Source: Treponema sp. (lineage in GTDB: Bacteria > Spirochaetota > Spirochaetia > Treponematales > Treponemataceae). From it: DNA of 11,547 nt. The notes beneath the pieces are model-generated. The model saw only the letters and a program-made list of their open reading frames with translations. It had not been told where the DNA came from and made no database searches. Shown one piece after another: positions 1-5,639 of this stretch. Each line of letters starts with the position of its first letter. Position 1 is the stretch's first letter. Made by a program: the position numbers and the translations under genes. Location of the stretch: assembly GCA_017453705.1 (NCBI GenBank), contig JAFTEK010000300.1:1-11547 (forward strand). Reading direction: 5' to 3'.

Positions 1-1091
1 ATGACCCCGAGGTTCTCCGCTATAATCGGAAGCTCGCCGAGCTTTTCTTTTATCGTGTCGAACAAATCCTTGCCCGGCCCTTTTATCCACTCGCCCTTTA
101 TCGCGTTGGGAGAGCCGTAGGGAACCTTCCAGTAGGCCTCGAAGCCCCGGAAGTGGTCTATCCTGAGTATGTCCACCAGCCGCAGCATGTTGCGTATGCG
201 GGCGACCCACCATGAGTAGCCGTCCTTCTTCATCTCGTCCCAGTCGTAGAGGGGGTTGCCCCAGAGCTGGCCTGTCTCGCTGAAGTAGTCCGGCGGAACG
301 CCCGCGCAGCAGGTCTGGAGCAGGGTCTCATCGTCAAACTGGAACATATGCCTGTTGGCCCACACATCGGCGGAGTCGGCGGCGACAAAAATCGGGATGT
401 CGCCTATTATTTTAATCCCCTTCTCGTTGGCATATTCCTTGAGAGCCCCCCACTGCTCACAGAAGAAGAACTGCACGGCCTTGACCTGTTCCACGTCATC
501 GACGTGCTCAGCGTTCCAGCGGGCAATGGCGGCATCCTCGTGGCGGGCAAGATCCTTTGGCCAGAACTGGTTCCACATGGTCTTTTCGCCAAAAAGCTTT
601 TCCTTTGAGGCCTTGGCGTCATAGAATTTCTTTATGCTCGTATAGCTGGCAAAACCGTCAAGCCATGAGGCCTGCTCCTGCTTGAACTGCTCGTAACGCG
701 CCCTGTCCTCTGCCTTTGCGTTGGCAAGGAAGAAGGCCGCGCACTTGTAAAGCACCGGCATCTTCCACCAGACCACCGAGCCATAGTCAATCTTTCCCTT
801 GCTCTTGATGTATGCGGGGGGAACAATGTCCTTGGCGTCCGCCCAGCCCCGCTCCACAAGGTCGTCCAGGTCTATGAGCAGGGGGTTTCCCGCGAATGTG
901 GAGAAGCTCGCGTAGGGGCTGTCACCGTAGCCTGTCGGTCCCAGGGGCAGCAGCTGCCAGAGGGTCTGACCCGCCTCATGCAACCAGTCAACGAACTTGT
1001 ATGCTTGTTTTCCGATTGTTCCAATGCCCGGAGTACCGGGAAGTGATGTTACGTGCAGCAGTACGCCGCTGTTTCTTTCCATATTGTCCAT
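1..1091 (-). CDS. malQ: 4-alpha-glucanotransferase (amylomaltase), 3' end cut by window edge
   Basis: GH77 enzyme that transfers alpha-1,4-glucan segments between maltodextrins in the cytoplasm (maltose/glycogen metabolism). About 363 residues are visible; the C-terminus lies beyond base 1. The N-terminus has the family pattern GVLLHVTSLPG followed by WQLLPLGPTGYGDSPY. The catalytic nucleophile sits in LRIDHFRGF (Asp312) and the general acid/base in IIAENLGV (Glu359). Their 47-residue spacing equals that of the known amylomaltase pair Asp293/Glu340. The third catalytic Asp is outside the window. The start is the ATG at 1091, preceded by AGGAAAGG about 11 nt upstream; an in-frame ATG at 1082 is the alternative. 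The reading frame is open throughout, so the gene looks intact as far as seen. Confidence 0.96.
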   Translation of the reverse strand, partial: MDNMERNSGVLLHVTSLPGTPGIGTIGKQAYKFVDWLHEAGQTLWQLLPLGPTGYGDSPYASFSTFAGNPLLIDLDDLVERGWADAKDIVPPAYIKSKGKIDYGSVVWWKMPVLYKCAAFFLANAKAEDRARYEQFKQEQASWLDGFASYTSIKKFYDAKASKEKLFGEKTMWNQFWPKDLARHEDAAIARWNAEHVDDVEQVKAVQFFFCEQWGALKEYANEKGIKIIGDIPIFVAADSADVWANRHMFQFDDETLLQTCCAGVPPDYFSETGQLWGNPLYDWDEMKKDGYSWWVARIRNMLRLVDILRIDHFRGFEAYWKVPYGSPNAIKGEWIKGPGKDLFDTIKEKLGELPIIAENLGV

Positions 1092-1126
1092 GTGTCTCAG
1101 CACCTTTCCTGTAATGTCTGCGGTCA

Positions 1127-1153
1127 GCTGCCCGGACCGAAGCCTCCGGCAGC
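1127..1153 (-). promoter_or_regulatory. strong leader hairpin upstream of malQ
   Basis: On the minus strand, arms GCTGCC and GGCAGC enclose a second GGA/TCC pairing (one bulged G) with a CTTCGG apex, a GC-rich stem of about 9 bp capped by a potential UUCG-type tetraloop. It falls between the predicted malQ transcription start (about 1164) and the ribosome binding site, so it would be part of the 5' leader. It could be a stabilising or attenuating element. No T-tract follows it, so it is not a standard intrinsic terminator. Confidence 0.5.
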
Positions 1154-1170
1154 CTCGCGTTTGTCCGCTT

Positions 1171-1200
1171 ATTCTACCATATAATCCATCTAAAGCTCAA
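1171..1200 (-). promoter_or_regulatory. predicted sigma-70 promoter of malQ
   Basis: On the minus strand TTGAGC (1200-1195), an 18-bp spacer, then TAGAAT (1176-1171). Predicted transcription start is near 1164, giving a leader of about 70 nt before the ATG at 1091. Confidence 0.5.
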
Positions 1201-1201
1201 A

Positions 1202-1220
1202 CCCTTTTTCCATAAAAGGG
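1202..1220. repeat. 7-bp inverted repeat between the XRE gene and malQ
   Basis: CCCTTTT and AAAAGGG flank a 5-nt loop just downstream of the XRE gene stop (1250-1252) on the minus strand. It could act as a weak transcription terminator for that gene. The minus-strand sequence after it is only loosely T-rich, so the role is uncertain. Confidence 0.4.
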
Positions 1221-1249
1221 GCATTTGTCTCACTTCCAAGGGGAAAAAA

Positions 1250-1630
1250 TCACACAGGTTCCGGGCAGGCGGCACCGTCCCCTCTTTGCCCGCTGACATC
1301 CTTCCTTCCTGCGATGATTTCGCCAAGAACCGTATCAACATAACGGTGCAAATTCTCAGCAATCGCAGCTTTTATAACCCCAGCTTCTTTTGAATCCTCG
1401 TTGAACGATGAGTTTATTGGGAAAAACAACTGGCATATATCCACACCCAGCGCTTTAGTGAGCTTTGCAAGGTTCTTGTCGCTGGTCCAGCACCGGGACA
1501 GCTCTATGTTCTTTACCGTCTCCTCCGACAAGTCAGCCTTTTCTGCCAGCTGGAACTGGGTCAGATTCTGTTCTTTTCGTATGCGCTTTACATTCTCACC
1601 AAGACGTTTCTGGATGTCATCTGAGGTCAT
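1250..1630 (-). CDS. XRE-family helix-turn-helix transcriptional regulator
   Basis: Small cytoplasmic DNA-binding protein of 126 residues. The HTH_3/Cro-CI domain occupies about residues 4-62, with the typical run RLGENVKRIRKEQNLTQFQLAEKA, the recognition-helix region LSEETVKNIE, and the closing LAKLTKALGVDICQLF. The remaining 60 or so residues match no domain I know and contain a possible amphipathic helix (AAIAENLHRYVDTVLGEIIAG) that could dimerise. I chose the ATG at 1630; a TTG at 1648 in the same frame has AGG five bases upstream and would add six residues, so the start is open. It is divergent from the acyltransferase gene at 1797 with overlapping promoters, so it may regulate itself and that gene (inference). 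Target unknown. Confidence 0.9.
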   Translation of the reverse strand: MTSDDIQKRLGENVKRIRKEQNLTQFQLAEKADLSEETVKNIELSRCWTSDKNLAKLTKALGVDICQLFFPINSSFNEDSKEAGVIKAAIAENLHRYVDTVLGEIIAGRKDVSGQRGDGAACPEPV

Positions 1631-1686
1631 GTCTTCATTTTTTCTCAAAAGAGCCTATTTTTGAATGATAAACCAAAACATCTTTT

Positions 1687-1714
1687 TATCTAAAGTGTTG
1701 CATTTAAACATCAA
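1687..1714 (-). promoter_or_regulatory. predicted promoter of the XRE regulator gene
   Basis: On the minus strand TTGATG (1714-1709), a 16-bp spacer, then TAGATA (1692-1687). Start of transcription would be near 1680, 30-50 nt upstream of the gene. It physically overlaps the divergent promoter at 1698-1726. Confidence 0.45.
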
Positions 1715-1765
1715 AAGGTGTAATCTACGACATATTTTAATACACAAGGTATTCAAACAACACCT
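1695..1765. promoter_or_regulatory. GTGT-type inverted repeat boxes in the divergent promoter region (operator candidate)
   Basis: AGGTGT (1716-1721) is the reverse complement of ACACCT (1760-1765), and GTGTTG (1695-1700) of CAACAC (1758-1763). The first pair overlaps the -10 of the plus-strand promoter. Such spaced boxes between a divergent XRE gene and its neighbour are a plausible operator. The six-base match length makes chance possible. Confidence 0.3.
1698..1726 (+). promoter_or_regulatory. predicted promoter of the acyltransferase gene
   Basis: TTGCAT (1698-1703), exactly 17 bp, then TAATCT (1721-1726). Predicted start near 1733, giving a leader of about 64 nt. Confidence 0.5.
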
Positions 1766-1796
1766 CTAGGGAAACGCTGATTAATTAGGTGAGGAT

Positions 1797-2801
1797 ATGT
1801 CGGGAAGAAACAGGTTCATTGACGTTCTGAAGGGCTTTTGCATCGTTGCTGTCGTATTCACCCATGTGGAATGGAGCGGGGAACAGACGCGCAAGTTACT
1901 GTTCCCGTTCTGGATTGACATGGCGGTTCCGTTCTTCATGCTCGTGTCAGGTTACGTATATGCGAAATCCTTCGTGAAAAACAAGGTTGAGGACTTGGAT
2001 TCAGCCTACAGCAGGAAATACCTGCTCAAGAATTCCATCCGATACACGCTTCCGTTCTTTGCGGCGTACATGCTGGAATTGGCATGGCGTTTTCTAACAA
2101 GGAAGTCGTCTGGATTAAAGGAAGTCAAAGATTTCTTCATAACAGCCGTCTTTGGATTCCTTTCAGGGGGATACGGCCCCGGCAGCTATTACTACCCGGA
2201 GATGATGCAGATAATGTTCCTTTTCCCCATAATCTATATCCTTGTGAAGAAATTCTCTTTCAAGGGGGTCATTATTGTTACCGCCGCTACATTGTTCTTT
2301 GAGCTTCTGAAAATCCCGTTCGGTGTGCAAGAAGGTACCTATAGGCTCCTGCTTTTCAGGTACTTCATGCTCCTTGCGTTCGGAGCTTATTTCGCCTTCA
2401 AAAAAATGAACTGGAAGATGTGGGGTCTTTCCGTGCTTGGACTGGCCTTTATACTCTTATTCCGCTACACGGACTACAAGCCGAAAATATTCTTCTGGTG
2501 GACGGGAACATCAATGCTGCCTGTGCTGTTCATCGTCCCTGTTTTCGGCTTCCTTGTGGAAAAGAAGCTGTCATTGCCACCCATGGAAGAGATAGGCAGG
2601 GCATCCTACAACATCTTCCTCACGCAGCTGGTATATTTCAGCAGTATATCTGGAATCATCGCTGGCAGGCTGGGACATGACGTTTGGCTTGAAGCCCTCG
2701 TGAGCGTTGCGATATGCGTCCCGGTGGGAATCCTGTTCTACGAACTGGAGCACAGGATTACCCGTAAGGTGACAAACCTGGCCATAGCTTCGCTGACCTG
2801 A
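1797..2801 (+). CDS. membrane acyltransferase, acyltransferase-3 family
   Basis: A 334-residue integral membrane protein of the Acyl_transf_3 family (PF01757), whose members move acetyl or other acyl groups onto sugars or lipids of the cell surface. The opening FIDVLKGFCIVAVVFTHVEW carries the conserved TM1 histidine (His23). FWIDMAVPFFMLVSGYV (39-55) and GYGPGSYYYPEMMQIMFLFP (125-144) are also family signatures. About ten hydrophobic segments follow one another up to residue 316. The start is supported by AGGTGA four bases upstream of the ATG. It stands alone: divergent from the XRE regulator and ending 6 bp from the converging GNAT gene. The acceptor substrate cannot be read from the sequence, and no glycan cluster is nearby. 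The closest functional guess is O-acetylation of a surface polysaccharide. Confidence 0.9.
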   Translation: MSGRNRFIDVLKGFCIVAVVFTHVEWSGEQTRKLLFPFWIDMAVPFFMLVSGYVYAKSFVKNKVEDLDSAYSRKYLLKNSIRYTLPFFAAYMLELAWRFLTRKSSGLKEVKDFFITAVFGFLSGGYGPGSYYYPEMMQIMFLFPIIYILVKKFSFKGVIIVTAATLFFELLKIPFGVQEGTYRLLLFRYFMLLAFGAYFAFKKMNWKMWGLSVLGLAFILLFRYTDYKPKIFFWWTGTSMLPVLFIVPVFGFLVEKKLSLPPMEEIGRASYNIFLTQLVYFSSISGIIAGRLGHDVWLEALVSVAICVPVGILFYELEHRITRKVTNLAIASLT

Positions 2802-2807
2802 ACGTAG

Positions 2808-3377
2808 TCACACGAACCTGAACATCTGGACAAGTTCCTTTTTATCCTTAGAAAAAGAGCTGTTTCCAAGCAACGAGAATCCACAGCGTTCATAAAAACG
2901 TATCAGCTTCTCGCTTGGCTCACATTCAAGAAACGCCGTCTTGCCGCTCGACAGGGAGAATATGGTCTTTATGCACTTCAATGCGGAATTCATAAGCTCC
3001 TTTCCGTCTATCGAGGCAGAAGCCTCACAGAAGTTCCGCCCAAACTGGGCAAGGAGAATGGCGGGAAGCTTGTAGCTGTCCGACTCTGCATCGAAGCTGC
3101 CAAAACGACGTATCGTCTTTTCCTGCGTCGAACTCAAGACGCAGCTCTTTATCGTCAGCATCTTCAATGCAAGGGTAAAATAGCCCAGCAGGTCAAACCC
3201 ATCTGTAGATCGCACCAAATAAGTCGATGACGTGGAGAGCTTGGAAGATTGCACAGCCTTTGACTTCAAGAATGATTCCACATCTTTATTCTTAGAAGCA
3301 AAAGAGTCCGCAACGCACCTGAAAAGCCATTCGCCATCCGGCTGATCCAGAAATTTACTTAGAAGAGTTACTTCCAT
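2808..3377 (-). CDS. GNAT-family acetyltransferase, possible toxin of a two-gene module
   Basis: A 189-residue soluble protein of the GNAT fold (acetyl-CoA dependent N-acetyltransferases). The C-terminal half has the core: LPAILLAQFGRNF (104-116) as the strand entering motif A, GKELMNSALKCIK (125-137) as the helix after the CoA loop, FLECEPSEKLIRFYERCGF (149-167) as motif B with Tyr162 at the usual catalytic-tyrosine position. The usual Q/RxxGxG/A pyrophosphate loop is not recognisable; FCEASASID takes its place. The first 23 bases overlap the 3' end of the 65-residue gene upstream, and no good ribosome binding site precedes the ATG, so translation is probably coupled. This order and overlap resemble GNAT toxin operons such as TacAT/AtaRT, but the partner is not a recognisable ribbon-helix-helix protein. 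A metabolic acetyltransferase is the alternative. Confidence 0.85.
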   Translation of the reverse strand: MEVTLLSKFLDQPDGEWLFRCVADSFASKNKDVESFLKSKAVQSSKLSTSSTYLVRSTDGFDLLGYFTLALKMLTIKSCVLSSTQEKTIRRFGSFDAESDSYKLPAILLAQFGRNFCEASASIDGKELMNSALKCIKTIFSLSSGKTAFLECEPSEKLIRFYERCGFSLLGNSSFSKDKKELVQMFRFV

Positions 3378-3552
3378 AGATCTTTCTTAACTTACTGAAG
3401 AATTCCTCGTCCTGTTCCAATGTCGCCATGACTGCGGCGGGCTTCTCCAGCTTGGGAGGATTGCGCAATGACTCTTCAAAAAGCTTCATGAATGCATCCG
3501 CCTCTTCACGGTTATGCAGCGAGAATTCCTTGTGTATGCTTGATGTAGCCAT
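3355..3552 (-). CDS. small protein co-translated with the GNAT gene, putative antitoxin
   Basis: A 65-residue charged protein with no signal peptide or membrane segment. Residues 14-31 (REEADAFMKLFEESLRNP) and 44-60 (TLEQDEEFFSKLRKIYG) look like two helices joined by a proline-bearing linker (PPKLEKPAA). I recognise no named domain; it is not an obvious ribbon-helix-helix, AbrB or HTH protein. The start at 3552 is clear: AAGGAGG lies six bases upstream. Its end overlaps the GNAT gene by 23 bp. A small highly expressed first gene coupled to an acetyltransferase fits an antitoxin that neutralises a GNAT toxin by direct binding. That function is inferred from arrangement only. The start of the protein (MATSSIHKEFSL) suggests an N-terminal strand that could dock on the partner. 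Confidence 0.8.
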   Translation of the reverse strand: MATSSIHKEFSLHNREEADAFMKLFEESLRNPPKLEKPAAVMATLEQDEEFFSKLRKIYGSNSSK

Positions 3553-3582
3553 GGTCTGCCTCCTTATGTTTATTCAGTTCCG

Positions 3583-3590
3583 CCAGCTGG
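3583..3590. promoter_or_regulatory. 8-bp palindrome at the predicted start of the small-protein/GNAT transcript
   Basis: CCAGCTGG, followed by GGTACC sharing its GG, lies at the predicted transcription start (about 3589). Placement suits an autoregulatory operator, but the short length leaves chance open. Confidence 0.25.
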
Positions 3591-3595
3591 TACCA

Positions 3596-3624
3596 ATTCT
3601 ATAAGATATCACACCCGCTGTCAA
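3596..3624 (-). promoter_or_regulatory. near-consensus promoter of the small-protein/GNAT operon
   Basis: On the minus strand TTGACA (3624-3619, perfect -35), exactly 17 bp, then TAGAAT (3601-3596, 5/6 match to the -10 consensus). Predicted start near 3589, leader about 37 nt with the strong AAGGAGG site. It is among the strongest-looking promoters in the window, which fits high expression of an antitoxin-like first gene. Confidence 0.65.
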
Positions 3625-3629
3625 ATTCG

Positions 3630-3704
3630 CCCTCCCCGCCCTGCTCGTCTCCTACCCTGTCTGCCCGGCTCCCCGCCCCTGCCCCGTCCCCGCTCCCCGC
3701 GCCC
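3630..3704 (-). other. G-quadruplex-forming tract (C-rich on plus strand)
   Basis: Ten runs of three or four C lie within 75 bases of the plus strand. The core 3671-3698 has five runs of exactly four C separated by 1, 2, 2 and 3 bases, so the minus strand reads G4-AGC-G4-AC-G4-CA-G4-C-G4. This meets the criteria for a four-layer intramolecular quadruplex, with a possible i-motif on the other strand. It lies upstream of the -35 of the small-protein/GNAT promoter and about 65 bp upstream of the rsgA promoter. It encodes no protein I can support. Confidence 0.75.
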
Positions 3705-3714
3705 GGCGGACACA

Positions 3715-3759
3715 GACAGGATGCGGATACGACAGGATGCGGATACGACAGGATGCGGA
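3715..3759. repeat. 16-bp tandem direct repeat, 2.8 copies
   Basis: GACAGGATGCGGATAC occurs at 3715-3730 and 3731-3746, and its first 13 bases again at 3747-3759, all perfect. It directly follows the C-rich tract and ends about 8 bp before the predicted rsgA -35. Perfect identity implies recent slippage or selection for repeated binding sites. Confidence 0.85.
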
Positions 3760-3767
3760 CAAAATGC

Positions 3768-3796
3768 TTGCACCAGCTCACCAAATGATGTATCCT
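3768..3796 (+). promoter_or_regulatory. predicted promoter of rsgA
   Basis: TTGCAC (3768-3773), 17 bp, then TATCCT (3791-3796). Predicted start near 3803, only about 10 nt before the ATG at 3813, so the AAGGGA ribosome-binding-like sequence (3799-3804) would be partly or wholly outside the message. Confidence 0.45.
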
Positions 3797-3812
3797 AAAA
3801 GGGAACATATAT

Positions 3813-4775
3813 ATGAGAGCTAGGATTTTAGACGGAACGAAGAACGTTTTTGACGCTGAGTGCGACGACGGCCTTGTGAGGAGCTGTGCCATAAAGGGTA
3901 AAGTCCTCAAGTCGGACAGCCCCTACTACAACCCGCTTGCACCGGGCGACATCGTAAACCTGGACGATGACACATTGGAGGACGGCAAGGCACAGATTCT
4001 CTCAGTGGAGCCACGCCGCAACGAGTTTGTCCGCTGGAACATCAAGCGCCGCCTGCCCCAGCTGCTTGCCGCCAACCTGGACTACCTCATACTGGTGACA
4101 ACCCCCGACGAGCCGCCTTTCCGCCCCCGCTTCATAGACCGCGCGCTTGCACAGGCTGAGTACGAGAACATAACGCCTGTAATTGTCTGCAACAAGTACG
4201 ACTTGCCCGCTGCCAAGGAAGAGCTTTTTGCCGAGATGGTGGAATCCTGGGAAAAGGTAGGCTACCAGGTGCTCAAGATAAGCGCAAAGACAGGCGAAGG
4301 CATGGTGGAGCTGGCTGACCTGCTCAAAGACCACACTTCCGCCTTTGTGGGGCAGAGCGGGGTTGGCAAAAGCTCCATCATCAACGTGCTGGACAACAGC
4401 GTCGTACTTAGGACAGGCAGCCTGTCCCAGAAATACGGGCGGGGAACCCATACGACGACAAAAGGCTCGCTGATGCACATAAAGCTGGATGAGGCACTTA
4501 CCGGCGGGGTCAAGGGGGTTGGGGCGGACATAATAGACACACCTGGAGTAAGGCGTTTCCTTCTGCATGATGTGACATGCGACAACCTTGCCCTATACTT
4601 CCGCGAATTCCAGCCCTTCCTGGGCAAGTGTGAGTTTGGGATGAGCTGCTCCCACATAGCCGAGGACGGATGTGCCGTCAAGAAGGCCGTGGAAGACGGC
4701 CATATCAGCCACCTGCGCTACGAGAGCTGGCTCAGGATATACGAGGAGCAGAGGAGCGGACGCTTTGAGGACTGA
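3813..4775 (+). CDS. rsgA: small ribosomal subunit biogenesis GTPase RsgA
   Basis: Circularly permuted GTPase (YjeQ/RsgA) that assists late maturation of the 30S subunit. The 320 residues run: OB-fold domain (about 1-75), then GTPase motifs in permuted order, G4 NKYD (127-130), G5 SAK (157-159), G1 P-loop GQSGVGKSS (180-188), G2 region RGTHTTT (210-216), G3 DTPG (242-245). The C-terminal zinc-binding signature is Cys273, Cys279, His281, Cys287. All key residues are present and the length is normal, so it is expected to be functional. It starts a plus-strand run with the PlsC-like gene 12 bp downstream. The ATG follows AAGGGA at eight bases. Confidence 0.98.
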   Translation: MRARILDGTKNVFDAECDDGLVRSCAIKGKVLKSDSPYYNPLAPGDIVNLDDDTLEDGKAQILSVEPRRNEFVRWNIKRRLPQLLAANLDYLILVTTPDEPPFRPRFIDRALAQAEYENITPVIVCNKYDLPAAKEELFAEMVESWEKVGYQVLKISAKTGEGMVELADLLKDHTSAFVGQSGVGKSSIINVLDNSVVLRTGSLSQKYGRGTHTTTKGSLMHIKLDEALTGGVKGVGADIIDTPGVRRFLLHDVTCDNLALYFREFQPFLGKCEFGMSCSHIAEDGCAVKKAVEDGHISHLRYESWLRIYEEQRSGRFED

Positions 4776-4787
4776 CGGAGGCAGAAG

Positions 4788-5612
4788 ATGAAAATCGGCT
4801 TTGCCAGGCGGCAGAAAGAAAAACTTCCCAAGATAAAGAACCCCTTCCTCTATGCTTACGGCCTTTTTGCCAAGCTGCTCGCCAGCCTGTTCTTCCTCAT
4901 CCTGTCACTCGTGCTTTCGGCTTCCCTCCTGTTGGCCAGACTGCTGTTCCGCAGGAAGGCCTTGCTAAAAAAGGTATCCTGCGCACTTATATCCGGCTTT
5001 TGCCGCATTTTTACCCTCCTTCTCCGTGCCATTTTCTTTATAAAGCTAAGGGTCACAGACGAAGACCGTAAAAAACTGAAATCCCTAAAGTCCGGCATTG
5101 TCGTTGCCAACCACCCTTCCGTCCTGGATTTGCCAATCCTGCTCTCCCTCGTTCCCGCTGTCTCCCTGGTTATCCCCCCGAAGCCCCGCTTCCCGCTGAG
5201 CCTGATGAAGGATGCCTACACGGAAGCCGGCTCATGGGATGCCCTGCTCTTTGGTGCCAAGGACACGCTCACAGCTGGCGGGAACATCATCATCTTCCCG
5301 GAACGGCATCTGACCCCGCGCTCGGGGACGAACCCCTACCGGCGGACGGCGGCCCGGCTCGCACGGGAATGTGCCAGCCCCATCCAGCCCCTTTACATCG
5401 GAGGAAGCGACAAGCACGGACTTGGAAGCCCCGCCGCCCCCCTCGCCTACTGCAGGACAGGCCTGTACGTATACGAGATAAAGATGCTGCCGGCAATCCC
5501 CTTGGATGGCTACGCAGAGATGAAGAGCCGGGAAGCCTCGGTCGCCGTCACAAAGAAAATTCACGATGAGATTTCCGCCGAAGCCTACCTGAGCGACTAC
5601 AGGATTGTCTAA
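4788..5612 (+). CDS. PlsC-like lysophospholipid/1-acylglycerol-phosphate acyltransferase family protein
   Basis: A 274-residue membrane-associated acyltransferase of the PlsC/LPLAT superfamily. The basic N-terminus is followed by hydrophobic stretches at about 21-54 and 64-86. The catalytic HX4D box is NHPSVLD (His109, Asp114). The acyl-acceptor binding motif reads IIFPERHLTPRSG, with FPER at 170-173 where the family normally has FPEG. A hydrophobic PLYIGG segment (201-206) corresponds to motif IV. It probably acylates a lysophospholipid or related glycerolipid in the inner leaflet; the exact acceptor is unclear. The start has GGAGG six bases upstream of the ATG. Twelve bases separate it from rsgA, so the two are likely co-transcribed, although no functional link is known. 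Confidence 0.88.
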   Translation: MKIGFARRQKEKLPKIKNPFLYAYGLFAKLLASLFFLILSLVLSASLLLARLLFRRKALLKKVSCALISGFCRIFTLLLRAIFFIKLRVTDEDRKKLKSLKSGIVVANHPSVLDLPILLSLVPAVSLVIPPKPRFPLSLMKDAYTEAGSWDALLFGAKDTLTAGGNIIIFPERHLTPRSGTNPYRRTAARLARECASPIQPLYIGGSDKHGLGSPAAPLAYCRTGLYVYEIKMLPAIPLDGYAEMKSREASVAVTKKIHDEISAEAYLSDYRIV

Positions 5613-5633
5613 GGCATTGCTTTCTATTATAAT
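5605..5633 (+). promoter_or_regulatory. promoter of the ZIP transporter gene, placed for a leaderless mRNA
   Basis: TTGTCT (5605-5610), exactly 17 bp, then a perfect TATAAT (5628-5633). The usual start, 7 bases after the -10, is base 5640, the A of the ATG. The -35 lies inside the last codons of the PlsC-like gene. Confidence 0.6.
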
Positions 5634-5639
5634 GAGGCT

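Noticed and set aside
1202..1220. Strong intrinsic terminator after the XRE gene
   Set aside because: The stem is only 7 bp and mostly A/T, and is not followed by a run of T, so it is listed only as an inverted repeat.
3715..3759. CRISPR-like array
   Set aside because: The 16-bp units abut with no spacers between them, so it is a simple tandem repeat.
3599..3910. 103-codon minus-strand frame covering the C-rich tract and tandem repeat
   Set aside because: Translation is low-complexity through the repeat and it overlaps both the rsgA start and the promoter of the GNAT module.
4002..4568. 188-codon open frame antisense to rsgA
   Set aside because: It lies wholly within the rsgA gene, whose every motif is intact, and has no recognisable domain.
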